DNA from: Nitrososphaerota archaeon
Lineage (GTDB): Archaea; Thermoproteota; Nitrososphaeria; Nitrososphaerales; Gagatemarchaeaceae
Assembly (NCBI GenBank): GCA_028866945.1
Contig: JAGWHE010000004.1
Coordinates: 1 to 61,204 of the forward strand
DNA: 61,204 nucleotides
Reading direction: 5' to 3'
Shown: one piece after another, positions 1 through 8,501 of the stretch
How the letters are laid out: every line of letters starts with the position of its first letter
How positions within the stretch are numbered: position 1 is the stretch's first letter
The notes under the pieces: model-generated
The model's database searches: none
Seen by the model: the letters and a program-made list of their open reading frames with translations, nothing else
Told to the model about the DNA's origin: nothing
Translations under genes and position numbers: made by a program

Positions 1-57
1 GTCGAACCCTGAATACAGAGGCGTGCCGCAGGAGCTACAGGCAATCTCGTAGGTCAA
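1..57 (-). CDS. Zinc-ribbon protein, 5' end only (truncated by window edge)
   Basis: Only the first 19 codons are present. TTG at 57 opens a frame reading TYEIACSSCGTPLYSGFD, with a CxxC pair typical of the first half of a small zinc ribbon. An AT-rich TATA-like stretch at about 81-88 lies roughly 28 bp upstream, the spacing seen at other leaderless starts here. It follows cofE on the same strand with a 32-bp gap. The second CxxC and the function lie outside the window. Confidence 0.55.
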   Translation of the reverse strand, partial: MTYEIACSSCGTPLYSGFD

Positions 58-89
58 CGCCGTGCCTGTGCCTCGGCGTGGATTTAGGC

Positions 90-854
90 CTATGCGCCGT
101 GCCTGTACCCCAGGCTCCTGAGAAACACGTCGTCTTCGGCGGGGATGGCGAACCTACTCCCCGGGTACTCCTCGTCCTTCAGGAGCTTCCCCGCCCCTCG
201 CACTATCACGACAGGGGTCGCTTCGTCCGACTCTCCCATCAGCACCTCTGCCGCCGAACTGAGGTCGTCGGCGAGCGCCTGCGAGGTCACCTTGAGGACG
301 TTGCCGAAGAGGTCGGACCTCCCCCGCATGTCGAGCACTGCGTCCACCCCCGAAGCGGCCACGGCCACCCCTGTCGTACCCCTGCGCGTAGGCGAGAGCC
401 GGCTGTCGCAGATTACGACGCCCACAGAAACGCCCCTCGAGAACCTCAACTCCTCTCTTATCCTCCTCGCGGATGCTTCGGGCCTCCTCGGGTAGAGGAC
501 CACCATGCCGTGCCCTATGTTCGACTTGTCAATTCCCGCGTTGGGGGTTAGCAACCCCTCCTTGCTTGTCAGGAGGAAACCGGGGATCCCCCCTAGCACT
601 TCGTCAGACTCGCGGATGACGAGCTCGCAGAGCCTCGGGTCCATGCGGTGCTCCGCGGCCAGCTCCCTCGCCCGAGCGCCCGGGCGGACCCCGGCCAGCT
701 TCACCACCCGCCCTTCCGATATGGCGACGAACTTGCTCGAGATCACGAGCACGTCTCCGTCCCTCAGCTTCCCCCCAACTTTGGTGTCGATCAGTTCTAC
801 GACGTCGAACTTCGCACTCTTCCTCGGCATCGTCACCGGGACCAGCGTCAGCAA
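90..854 (-). CDS. cofE: Coenzyme F420-0:L-glutamate ligase
   Basis: This enzyme adds glutamate residues to F420-0 using GTP to make the mature deazaflavin coenzyme. The 254-residue protein matches the compact archaeal CofE core: an N-terminal GDVLVISSK segment, then VRPGARAREL, CELVIRESDEVL, the GIDKSNIG region and ICDSR. The frame is open to a GTG at 878, but the TATA box sits directly against that codon. TTG at 854 lies about 29 bp downstream of the TATA and is the more likely leaderless start. The gene is divergent from gcvT. No other F420 genes are visible in the window. Confidence 0.9.
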   Translation of the reverse strand: MLTLVPVTMPRKSAKFDVVELIDTKVGGKLRDGDVLVISSKFVAISEGRVVKLAGVRPGARARELAAEHRMDPRLCELVIRESDEVLGGIPGFLLTSKEGLLTPNAGIDKSNIGHGMVVLYPRRPEASARRIREELRFSRGVSVGVVICDSRLSPTRRGTTGVAVAASGVDAVLDMRGRSDLFGNVLKVTSQALADDLSSAAEVLMGESDEATPVVIVRGAGKLLKDEEYPGSRFAIPAEDDVFLRSLGYRHGA

Positions 855-878
855 ATGCCCCTCCGAGCCTTTGCCCAC

Positions 879-887
879 TTAAATAGA
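879..887. promoter_or_regulatory. Shared bidirectional TATA box between cofE and gcvT
   Basis: The AT-rich box CTTAAATAG reads as a TATA element on both strands. Its centre lies about 25 bp before a gcvT GTG (908) and about 29 bp before a cofE TTG (854). Both genes could therefore be leaderless transcripts driven from one box. This is inferred from spacing only. Confidence 0.6.
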
Positions 888-907
888 GTCGGGCATCCTT
901 GAGGCCG

Positions 908-2020
908 GTGTCCAGGACAACCCAGCTCTACGACTATCACGCGAAACATGCCAAGCTCACCGAGTTCGCTGGTTACGACATGCCTTTGTGGTATTCGACC
1001 ACCACTGAAGAGCACTTGGCGGTCAGGAACGACTCTGGGATCTTCGACGTGTCCCACATGGCTCGGTTCGAAGTCGGAGGCGAACACGCGACTGGGTTCC
1101 TCGAGGAGCTGGTCCCCACTTCAGTCGAGTCTCAACCCCCCGGGAAGGCGTTCTACACTCTGCTGCTCAACGAGCGGGGGGGAATCATCGACGACCTGAT
1201 CATCGAGAGGCTGGGGGCCGACAGATACATGGTAGTGGTCAACGCGGCGAATCACCAGGCTGACCTCCGCCACATGATGGACCGCGCCCCCTCGGGCCTC
1301 GCTATCCGGGACATGACCGAGGACTCTGCGATGATCGCAATCCAGGGCCCGGCTTCATCGGCTTCGTTGCAGCCGCTCACCGACCTCGACCTGAGCCAGC
1401 TGAAGCGCTTCAGGTGCGCCGAGGCAAAGGTCGCGGGCGAGGACGCTCTCATTTCAAGGACCGGATACACCGGCGAGGACGGGTTCGAGGTGATCGTCTA
1501 CCGCACATCGACGGCGAACCCCCAGGGCGCACTGAAGGTCTGGGACCGGCTCGCGTCGACTTCCGCTCCCTGTGGGCTCGGGGCCAGAGACTCGCTCAGG
1601 CTCGAGGCGGGCCTGCCGCTGCATGGCTCCGACATCGACCAAGAGACAGATCCATTCGAAGCAGACCTCACCTGGGTAATGACCGCGGGGAAGACCGGAT
1701 ACGTCGGTGCGGGCGCCCTCGCCAAGTACAGGGACCATGGACCAGCCACCGTCAGGAGGGGGCTTGTCGTGGAGTCGGGGATCCCCCGCCACGGGTTCGA
1801 GATCACGGTAGACTCCAGCCCGGTTGGGAGTGTGACCAGCGGTACCTTCTCGCCTCTGCTCCGGAAGGGGGTGGCGCTGTGCAGGGTGAAGAGCGACCGC
1901 TCCGCCCTCGGCGACCGGGTGGGGGTGCTCATCAGAGACGCCCGTCAGGACGGGACCATCACCAAGCCGCCGTTCTATGACGAGCGGCTCTACGGCTGGA
2001 AGCGCCAGAAGGGTAATTAG
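908..2020 (+). CDS. gcvT: Glycine cleavage system T protein (aminomethyltransferase)
   Basis: GcvT transfers the methylene group from aminomethyl-lipoyl-GcvH to tetrahydrofolate (or the archaeal pterin) and releases ammonia. About 370 residues, normal length. The N-terminus TTQLYDYHAKH and the segments FDVSHMARFEV, GGIIDDLI, ISRTGYTGEDGFE and LGARDSLRLEAGLPLHG are family hallmarks. A TTG at 899 is in frame, but GTG 908 has the better distance to the TATA box. gcvH follows after 23 bp, so they are probably cotranscribed. The P-protein (GcvP) genes are not in the window. Confidence 0.93.
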   Translation: MSRTTQLYDYHAKHAKLTEFAGYDMPLWYSTTTEEHLAVRNDSGIFDVSHMARFEVGGEHATGFLEELVPTSVESQPPGKAFYTLLLNERGGIIDDLIIERLGADRYMVVVNAANHQADLRHMMDRAPSGLAIRDMTEDSAMIAIQGPASSASLQPLTDLDLSQLKRFRCAEAKVAGEDALISRTGYTGEDGFEVIVYRTSTANPQGALKVWDRLASTSAPCGLGARDSLRLEAGLPLHGSDIDQETDPFEADLTWVMTAGKTGYVGAGALAKYRDHGPATVRRGLVVESGIPRHGFEITVDSSPVGSVTSGTFSPLLRKGVALCRVKSDRSALGDRVGVLIRDARQDGTITKPPFYDERLYGWKRQKGN

Positions 2021-2043
2021 TTCGCCGCGAGGACGCGCATCCG

Positions 2044-2454
2044 ATGGAAGTCCACGGATATCAAATCCTCGAGGGGCTGCTGTACACCAAGGAACATGAG
2101 TGGGCGAAGCAAGAAGGGGCAGTCGTCAAGATAGGCATCACGGACTACGCCGCCAAGACGCTGAACGACGTGGTCTACGTGGCCGCCCCCAAACCGAAGT
2201 CAAAGGTAGTGCATATGAAGTCGATGGGGACCGTCGAATCAATCAAAGCCGTGTCCGAGGTATACTCTCCGATTTCAGGGGAAGTTGCGAGGAACAACGG
2301 CGACCTCGACACTCACCCGGAGCTAGTGAACAAGGCACCCTATGGCGAGGGGTGGCTGGTCGAGGTTACGCCATCGAACTTCGCGGCGGAGGCCAAGTCC
2401 CTCTTGGATGCGAAGGCATACGCGGCATACCTCAACACCCTGCTCGCAAAGTGA
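2044..2454 (+). CDS. gcvH: Glycine cleavage system H protein
   Basis: A lipoyl carrier that shuttles the aminomethyl intermediate between the P, T and L proteins. 136 residues with a complete lipoyl domain. The attachment lysine is K68 in the motif ESIKAVSE, and the following VYSPISGEV hairpin is conserved. It lies directly behind gcvT. The LplA-like ligase at 47723-48379 is a candidate for attaching lipoate to it. Confidence 0.95.
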   Translation: MEVHGYQILEGLLYTKEHEWAKQEGAVVKIGITDYAAKTLNDVVYVAAPKPKSKVVHMKSMGTVESIKAVSEVYSPISGEVARNNGDLDTHPELVNKAPYGEGWLVEVTPSNFAAEAKSLLDAKAYAAYLNTLLAK

Positions 2455-2502
2455 CTGAAAAAGCACGCTTAAAATAGCCCAGCGGGCGCTCGATTTCCAG
2501 AT

Positions 2503-4923
2503 TTGGGTATACTCGACACCCTCCGGTCTTTCATGAAGCGCCCCACTGTCTCCCGCAGGGCCCTCATGACTTCCATGGTGCTTGCGATCGTCTTCTCCAT
2601 CGCCGTCCTCATCAGGGCCTATGCAGCGAGGTACGGCTTCTACCTGAACGAGTTCGACCCGTACTACGACTACTACGCGGCGCAGCACATCGTGAACCTG
2701 GCGAACCAGCAGGGGCTCTACTCCGCCCTCTTTGCCAACCCGGCCAGCTGCGGCCCGACGGTCTACACCGCCTGCCACAACTTGCAGGGGTACTTCTACT
2801 GGCACGACATCCAGACATGGTTCCCGGTCGGAAGAAACGTGGCCGCGACCTCCCAGGGGGGGCTTCAGCTCGCAGGAGCCCTGATCTTCCTGCTAGTCCA
2901 CAACGTCTTCGGCGTCCCGATTTCACTTTACAACCTCCTGGTCCTCCTCCCGGTGTTCTTCGGCGCGATAACCGCCGTGATCTTCTACTTCTTGGTGAGG
3001 AAGATCGCAGGCGACGCGGCGGGCCTCTTTGCCGCGCTGGTCTTTGCAGTCTCTCCCCCGCTGATCGAAAGAGGGAACTTGGGCTGGTTCAAGTCCGAGC
3101 CCCTCGCCATACTCCTGTTCGTCGCCGCCAGCTACCTGATGCTAAGCGTATTCGACAAGGAGAAGTCGGTGCGCGGGAGGGTCGTCCGGGGACTTCTGGG
3201 AGGCGCGATGATCGGCTATGCCAACACCGCCTGGGGCGGAGGCGACTTCTTCAGCGGCGCCTTCGCACTCGTCTTCCTTCTGGTCCCATTCCTGAACCTG
3301 GACCTAGCAGGCTTCTCGCCGGCCATCGTCACTTTCACAGCCTCGACCCTCTTCGTAAGCGCCATCTTTCCAAGGCCGGGGGTGTCGATAGTCACCAATC
3401 CGGTTGGCCTCGCGATGATCGGTGGGACGCTCTTCGTGCTCGTGGCCCAGTGGGCCAAGACATGGTCCAAGCCCGCCGAGTACAGGGCCACGCTGACGAA
3501 GTTCCTCTTCGGCTTCGGCCTCGGGGGTCTGGCGCTCCTCAGCTTCGGGCTGGTCAAGGGGCTTACGCTGAGGTACCTGACGGTGATCGCGCCCTGGGCC
3601 AGCGTCAGCAACGCCCTCGTCCGGTCGGTCGCCGAGCAGGCGTCTCCCACCGGCGCGGACTACTTCACGTCCTACGCCCTATTGCTCTCATTCGGGATGG
3701 CCGGAGCCCTGATCGCCTTCAGGCGCAGGGGGGTCCCCATGGTCTACGCCCTGGTCTTCGGGCTTACCGGCCTCTACTTCTCGGCCGCGTTCTCCAGGCT
3801 CCTCGTCTATTCTTCGGTCGCTCTCGGAATTCTGGGAGGTATCGGCTTCGCTGAGCTGGCGTTCGCCATCGCCAAGCCGAGCACCACCTCCTTGGTCAAG
3901 AAGAAGGCGGCGCCCACTTCCCGGAACGAAATGAAGGTCGTCTTCTCAATAGCCGTAATAGCGCTCATCGTACTTCCCGCGGGCTCCTACTGGATCCCCA
4001 ACCCGATCCAGTGCACATACAGCGGGCAGCTGTTCTGCGACAACAGCCCCGCCGACTCCGGGGTGAGCCTTGTCAACGGGGCCACCGTCTACTCCCGCTC
4101 AGCGTTCACTGACTGGATACAGACGTTGCAGTGGGTGCGCCAGAACACGCCGACCAACTCGGTGATGATTTCATGGTGGGATTATGGATACTGGTTCGCA
4201 GTGATGGGCAACAGGACGACGGTGGTCGACAACGCCACCCTCAACAGCACGAGGATCGCCCAGGTGGGGCAGCTGCTGATGTCCAATGCCACCCAGGCTG
4301 CCTCCATGGCCGAGAGCATGGGGGGTGGCAGGCCTACCTACGTGGCGATCTTCATCACTGGTAGCATCTTCCCCTTGACCAGCTCCAGTTCTGGCACCAC
4401 GCAGCAGTACTTCGTCCTGCAAGTCCCGAGCGGTGGGGGCTTCACCGCAGGCGGCGGGGACGAGAGCAAGAAGCAGTGGTTCATCCGCATCGGAGGGCTG
4501 AACGAGTCGCAGTACCTGGAGTGCCCTGGGACCTCGCCTGGCGAGCTGACTTCGGCGGGGCAGCCGTGCACCACGGTCGACGACTTCAACCTGACCCCCT
4601 ATGCCATGCAGAACAGCCTCTTCGGGCAACTCCTCCCGTTCAAGCTGGCTGGATACATCTACTCTACCACTTCGGGCGGCTCCTCCTCGGTCGCTTTCAG
4701 CCCCACCTATACGTACGGGTCCAACGGAGCGCCCCCAGTCGAAGCTTTCAGCTACCCGAGCAGCTTCAACTTCCCGACGAACAGCTCCGGCCCGTTCAGG
4801 CTAGCCTACGTCTCTCCGAGCCTGTCGGCGGCGGAGAACGGCAACTCGGCGTGTCCCGGGAACCCCAACCTGCAGTGCTTCAACGCGATACTGGTCTACC
4901 AGCTGGTTCAGCCTTCTTCGTAG
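2503..4923 (+). CDS. aglB: Archaeal oligosaccharyltransferase (AglB/STT3 family)
   Basis: A membrane enzyme that moves a lipid-linked glycan onto Asn of N-X-S/T sequons on the outer face of the membrane. 806 residues: a multi-spanning N-terminal half with the first catalytic acidic motif EFDPYYD (D52), many membrane segments to about residue 500, then a soluble C-terminal domain opening with WWDYG at residues 558-562. TTG at 2503 lies about 30 bp after TATA CTTAAAATAG (2468-2477). Its 3' end overlaps convergent nop10 by 16 bp. Exported proteins in this window rich in NxS/T are plausible substrates. Confidence 0.93.
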   Translation: MGILDTLRSFMKRPTVSRRALMTSMVLAIVFSIAVLIRAYAARYGFYLNEFDPYYDYYAAQHIVNLANQQGLYSALFANPASCGPTVYTACHNLQGYFYWHDIQTWFPVGRNVAATSQGGLQLAGALIFLLVHNVFGVPISLYNLLVLLPVFFGAITAVIFYFLVRKIAGDAAGLFAALVFAVSPPLIERGNLGWFKSEPLAILLFVAASYLMLSVFDKEKSVRGRVVRGLLGGAMIGYANTAWGGGDFFSGAFALVFLLVPFLNLDLAGFSPAIVTFTASTLFVSAIFPRPGVSIVTNPVGLAMIGGTLFVLVAQWAKTWSKPAEYRATLTKFLFGFGLGGLALLSFGLVKGLTLRYLTVIAPWASVSNALVRSVAEQASPTGADYFTSYALLLSFGMAGALIAFRRRGVPMVYALVFGLTGLYFSAAFSRLLVYSSVALGILGGIGFAELAFAIAKPSTTSLVKKKAAPTSRNEMKVVFSIAVIALIVLPAGSYWIPNPIQCTYSGQLFCDNSPADSGVSLVNGATVYSRSAFTDWIQTLQWVRQNTPTNSVMISWWDYGYWFAVMGNRTTVVDNATLNSTRIAQVGQLLMSNATQAASMAESMGGGRPTYVAIFITGSIFPLTSSSSGTTQQYFVLQVPSGGGFTAGGGDESKKQWFIRIGGLNESQYLECPGTSPGELTSAGQPCTTVDDFNLTPYAMQNSLFGQLLPFKLAGYIYSTTSGGSSSVAFSPTYTYGSNGAPPVEAFSYPSSFNFPTNSSGPFRLAYVSPSLSAAENGNSACPGNPNLQCFNAILVYQLVQPSS

Positions 4924-5069
4924 GCCAGCGGGCTCCTATATCTGGCGTACTTGTCGTCAGGCGAGTACCTGGCCGGGTGCACGGTGACAGTCTTGCCGCC
5001 GCAGCTTGGGCACTTCTCGGACAGGGTGTACCTGCCGCACTCGGCGCACTTCAGCATCAGGCTCTTCAC
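4908..5069 (-). CDS. nop10: H/ACA RNP protein Nop10
   Basis: A small protein of the H/ACA pseudouridylation particle that supports Cbf5. 53 residues, normal family size. A zinc ribbon is formed by CAECGRYTLSEKCPSCGG, followed by the typical basic C-terminal tail HPARYSPDDKYARYR. The GTG start at 5069 overlaps the aIF2-alpha stop as GTGA. The aIF2-alpha/Nop10 pairing is a common archaeal gene order. The 3' end overlaps aglB on the opposite strand. Confidence 0.93.
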   Translation of the reverse strand: MKSLMLKCAECGRYTLSEKCPSCGGKTVTVHPARYSPDDKYARYRSPLAYEEG

Positions 5070-5866
5070 GACGCGCCGCCGTACTTCCTGGAAATCTCAC
5101 GCTTGAAGCTGAATGCGTCGTGCTTGCCCACGCCGTCCTTGATCTTCTCCAGGACCATGTCCATCGCCTTCTCTGCCTGTTTGTAGTCGTCGGCGGTTAT
5201 CCTGACCCTGTAATGTGGCGCGCCCGCATAGGTGATGTGGACCTCGGCCGAGGGGGTGCTGGCTGCGGCCATCAGGGTCTTCTTCACCTGCTCGATGCCT
5301 TCGGGGGACCTGGACGACACCTCGACAAGGGCTCCCACCTCATACCTCGGAGGGACGATCTTCTCCTCCGCGAGCTCGGCGACGACCTTCGCCTCTTTGT
5401 CCGTGAGCCCTGCGTGCGCGAGTCCCTCCGGGCCCTTGCGCGCCGCAGTCTCCAGGGCGTCATACAGGGTGCCGAACCCCTCTTCCAGCTTGTGCCTGAT
5501 CTCCCTTTCTTTGACGTCGTCGACCCCCAACTTCTTCTTCACGGCGTCTACGATGGCGAGCGCACGCTCCTCCCTCTTCCACTCGATGACCTTCGCGCGC
5601 CTCTCCTCGTTGGTCACCTGCCTGAGGGAGAGATCGATCTCTCTCCTGGCCCTGTTGATGCGTATGACCTTCAGGATCAGCTTCTGCGAGACCTTCGCTA
5701 CCCGGTCGATGTTCCTGACCCAGCCGGTAGATATCTCGGACACGTGGAGGAAGCCGTTGGTCCCATCGTACTGGTCAAGGTTGACGTAGATGCCGTGAGA
5801 AGTAAGCTCCCTGACCGTGCATACGACCACCTCACCTGGGTCAGGAAGTGGCCTTTCAGCGCTCAT
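5066..5866 (-). CDS. eif2a: Translation initiation factor aIF2 subunit alpha
   Basis: Part of the heterotrimer that delivers initiator tRNA to the ribosome. 266 residues: an N-terminal S1/OB domain (PDPGEVVVCTVRELTSHGIYVNLDQYDG, then FLHVSEIS), a helical middle domain and an alpha-beta C-terminal domain. The gene sits in an operon running L44e, S27e, aIF2-alpha, Nop10, with overlaps at both ends except a 33-bp gap before it. Confidence 0.96.
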   Translation of the reverse strand: MSAERPLPDPGEVVVCTVRELTSHGIYVNLDQYDGTNGFLHVSEISTGWVRNIDRVAKVSQKLILKVIRINRARREIDLSLRQVTNEERRAKVIEWKREERALAIVDAVKKKLGVDDVKEREIRHKLEEGFGTLYDALETAARKGPEGLAHAGLTDKEAKVVAELAEEKIVPPRYEVGALVEVSSRSPEGIEQVKKTLMAAASTPSAEVHITYAGAPHYRVRITADDYKQAEKAMDMVLEKIKDGVGKHDAFSFKREISRKYGGAS

Positions 5867-5899
5867 GTGGGCTCAGCGAAAATACGTGGTATTTGGCGT

Positions 5900-6097
5900 T
5901 TAACCCAGCCGCTTCACGACCGTGGCCAGGACGACCGACTTGCCGCCCTTGCTCTCAGCAAGCTTCCTTCCGCAGCCCCTGCATCCGATGTCTTTCGACG
6001 AGTTGGAGAACAGGATCCTCTCTTCGCCGCAGTCGGGGCACTTCACCAGGAGGAATGTGCTCTTCGGCTTGGGGATCGGTTCCCTGTCTCGCTTCAC
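5900..6097 (-). CDS. rps27e: Small ribosomal subunit protein eS27 (S27e)
   Basis: 65 residues with a single zinc ribbon, CPDCGEERILFSNSSKDIGC followed by GC. It binds the small subunit. The ATG overlaps the L44e stop as ATGA, showing translational coupling in the ribosomal operon. Confidence 0.96.
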   Translation of the reverse strand: MKRDREPIPKPKSTFLLVKCPDCGEERILFSNSSKDIGCRGCGRKLAESKGGKSVVLATVVKRLG

Positions 6098-6372
6098 GCC
6101 GCAATCTCCGCCTTCCTCAACCTGATGCCATAGGTCATCATTTCACGGTTGCAATCCTTGCATTTCAGCCGCAGGGTCGCCTTCTTGGTGGTCTTTGCTG
6201 TCCTGATGAGCTCGGGGAACTTCTGGCCCCCGTAGCCGCGCTTCCTCCCCGCCTGCCTCCTGGCTCCCCACGAACCTGCTCGCTCTTTTCCTCTCTTGTA
6301 GAGAGCGACGGAGTGCACCGTGTGCTTATGACACCACGGGCAGTTCCTGCGTATCTCCTTTGGGAATTTCAA
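6094..6372 (-). CDS. rpl44e: Large ribosomal subunit protein eL42 (L44e)
   Basis: 92 residues. CPWCHKHTVHSV near the N-terminus and CKDCNREMM near the C-terminus form the zinc site, and the basic middle part GARRQAGRKRGYGGQ is typical. TTG at 6372 is used, preceded by a GGTGAG stretch that could act as a ribosome-binding site. A TATA-like ATTTAAG lies at about 6410-6417. Confidence 0.96.
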   Translation of the reverse strand: MKFPKEIRRNCPWCHKHTVHSVALYKRGKERAGSWGARRQAGRKRGYGGQKFPELIRTAKTTKKATLRLKCKDCNREMMTYGIRLRKAEIAA

Positions 6373-6434
6373 CCTCTCACCGAAGCGGATTTGCCCCGGT
6401 TTCGCTCATGCATTTAAGCTTGGTCTGCTGAAAT

Positions 6435-7190
6435 TCAGTCGCTAACGCGAGGGGCCAGGAAGTACCAGAGCTTGGCGCCCTGGTCGTTCAATTTCATCTC
6501 CAGGCGAAGCGGCTTCTTCGTGCTGAACTCCATCTGCACCGTGTCTGTCACGCCTCCGAGGGCCTTCAGTATCCCTTGGACGTAGTCGATTGAGTAGGTC
6601 GCCTTGCTGTCTGCGCCGACTTTGAACTCGAGCACATCAGCGTCATTGCCGGCCAGAGCTATCTCCGCCTTGCCCACATCTGACTTGCCGGAGAAGGTGA
6701 GCTTCTCCTTGGTGGCCTGGATTGTGAACTGGTCGGACACCACCGAGACGTCACCGAGCACCTTCTCCAAGATCGCTTTGGTGAGCGTGGCCTTCATGTC
6801 GAACTCGAGCTTGGGGAGTGGCGCAGCCCCCGCGGTGCTCTCAATCAGGTGGATGGTGAACTCACGCTTGTACCCATTGCTCAGCTTGACTGCGATGGCG
6901 TCTTCCTCGGTCGACCCGATCTCCACGCTGTCCTTGGCGTCGGACCTTCCCACCAACTTCACGAGGTCTTCGACGCGCACGCTGAACTTGAATGGCTTGT
7001 CGCACTCGAACGACGAGAAGCTTGAGTTGGGCAGCGAAAGGTCCACGAGGGCAACGTGCGACGGGTCCATGGCCCTGAAAGTCAGGCCCTCTGCATTCGC
7101 CTCGAACGTCGCTTCTTCCACAAGGGTCTTGACCGCAGCGGCAATCGCCTTCCACTCATTGGCGGTCGCAGTCTTGGCCAGAAACAACAA
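6435..7190 (-). CDS. pcn: DNA polymerase sliding clamp PCNA
   Basis: A ring-forming processivity factor for replicative polymerase, ligase and FEN1. 251 residues starting at TTG 7190 (MLFLAKTATANEWKAI), about 24 bp after the TATA box TTAATAT at 7211-7217. The frame extends further upstream, but that part resembles no PCNA. Family features include the early EANAEGLTFRAMDPSHVALVDL segment and the C-terminal YFLAPR. It is divergent from the PEBP gene. Confidence 0.95.
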   Translation of the reverse strand: MLFLAKTATANEWKAIAAAVKTLVEEATFEANAEGLTFRAMDPSHVALVDLSLPNSSFSSFECDKPFKFSVRVEDLVKLVGRSDAKDSVEIGSTEEDAIAVKLSNGYKREFTIHLIESTAGAAPLPKLEFDMKATLTKAILEKVLGDVSVVSDQFTIQATKEKLTFSGKSDVGKAEIALAGNDADVLEFKVGADSKATYSIDYVQGILKALGGVTDTVQMEFSTKKPLRLEMKLNDQGAKLWYFLAPRVSD

Positions 7191-7412
7191 GCCGGGCTCG
7201 GCGGGGTTGGATATTAAGCGTTGAGCAGTTTGGAAACCGATTTGGGACACTCCGTCGAAATTGTCTCCCTGCGATCGCTATTGAAGCGAGACTGGCTCCG
7301 CGTTCGAGGCATCGCGCTCCACGAGGACGGCATTTCCATAGGCAAGGACTTCCATCATCGCGCCCTCTGCCCCAAGGAATCCTTATCCAAGGGTGCAGGC
7401 CCAGCGGAGTCC

Positions 7413-7880
7413 ATGCCTCTGAAACTAGGCAGCCTCAGGATTACCAGCCCCGCCTTTGGGCCCTCGGGGAGGATGGACAAAAAGTTCGGCGGCGACGTCG
7501 GAAACCTGTCCCCACCACTCGAGTGGAGCGGGGCCCCGAAGGGGACCAAGGAGTTCGCACTAATCTGCCACGACCCTGACGCGCCGATGCCGCATGGTTT
7601 CACCCACTGGGTCGTCTACGGCATCCCTGCGGAAGTGACCAAGCTGGCCGAGGGGGAGAAGCCGAACATCTTCACCTCGGGCCTCAACGACGCGGGAAAG
7701 GAGGGCTACATGGGGCCCTATCCTCCGAACGGCCACGGGGTCCATCACTACTACTTCTGGATCTATGCCCTCGGGGCCGAGCTCAGGCTCAGGCCGGGAC
7801 TTGACAGGGCAGGCCTCCTGAGCGCCATCTCGGACCACATCCTCGAGCAGGCGCGCATCGTGGGCACCTACGAAAGGTAG
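7413..7880 (+). CDS. YbhB/YbcL-family phosphatidylethanolamine-binding-like protein
   Basis: 155 residues from ATG 7413. Family motifs are SPAFGPSG, CHDPDAP, GFTHWVVYGIP, YMGPYPPNGHGVHHYYFWIYAL. Prokaryotic members are small cytoplasmic proteins of unclear role, sometimes with protease-inhibitor activity. A longer in-frame start at 7221 is possible, but its first 64 residues do not resemble the family. Confidence 0.9.
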   Translation: MPLKLGSLRITSPAFGPSGRMDKKFGGDVGNLSPPLEWSGAPKGTKEFALICHDPDAPMPHGFTHWVVYGIPAEVTKLAEGEKPNIFTSGLNDAGKEGYMGPYPPNGHGVHHYYFWIYALGAELRLRPGLDRAGLLSAISDHILEQARIVGTYER

Positions 7881-7927
7881 CCGGCTCCTCCCAGGCTTAT
7901 AATCGCGGGAGCCGCGGCGCAGACCGC

Positions 7928-8422
7928 TTGCCCCGAGGTAGACTGATCATCTTCTGCGGCATCCCGGGGAGCGGCAAGACCACCATCGCAAGGCTCGCGG
8001 TGTCGGAGGTCAACGACGCGGCCCACATCCAGACCGACGCGGTCAGGGCGATGCTCGCGCACCCCTCGTTCGGGCAGAGCGAGTCTCAACTCGTCTACGA
8101 CGCCTGCTACGGGATTGCCAAGGAAGCGCTCCAGGCTGGGTATCTCGTGGTGCTCGACGGCACTTTCATGAGGGATGAATACAGATCGGAGGCTCGACGA
8201 CGTCTTAGACGACACTGCGCCAGTTTCGACATTGTCTGGGTCGACTGCCCCCTCGAGACCGCGGTCGAACGCAATTCCCTCAGAGAATCGCCTATCCCAC
8301 GCGATAAGCTCGAAGGGATCTACGCCGGCTTTCAGAACCCGAAGAGGGCGTTGAGAATCGATTCGTCGGCCCTCGCGCCAGATGACGCAGCGAGGCGCAT
8401 CACAGGCTCCCTGCGGCTCTGA
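7928..8422 (+). CDS. P-loop kinase, AAA_33/zeta-like nucleotide kinase family
   Basis: 164 residues with a Walker A GIPGSGKTT (11-19), then QTDAVRAML, VVLDGTF and VDCPLETAVERN. This is the layout of small kinases that phosphorylate tRNA ends, nucleosides or sugars; the substrate is not evident. TTG 7928 lies 29 bp after TATA CTTATAAT. No antitoxin-like partner is next to it, so a toxin role is unlikely. Confidence 0.8.
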   Translation: MPRGRLIIFCGIPGSGKTTIARLAVSEVNDAAHIQTDAVRAMLAHPSFGQSESQLVYDACYGIAKEALQAGYLVVLDGTFMRDEYRSEARRRLRRHCASFDIVWVDCPLETAVERNSLRESPIPRDKLEGIYAGFQNPKRALRIDSSALAPDDAARRITGSLRL

Positions 8423-8501
8423 CACTCGGCTGCCGCAGTCCCCCAAAACATCGGTCGAGACCGGATAGGCCTTATGTGGGCGCAGCCGGAGCCAGAATCG
8501 C

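Noticed and set aside
2-52. Plus-strand open frame at the left edge that could end an upstream gene
   Set aside because: The opposite strand encodes a more natural zinc-ribbon N-terminus with a fitting TATA box.
7928-8422. Possible zeta-type toxin
   Set aside because: P-loop kinase motifs fit, but there is no antitoxin next to it and the protein is short and generic.
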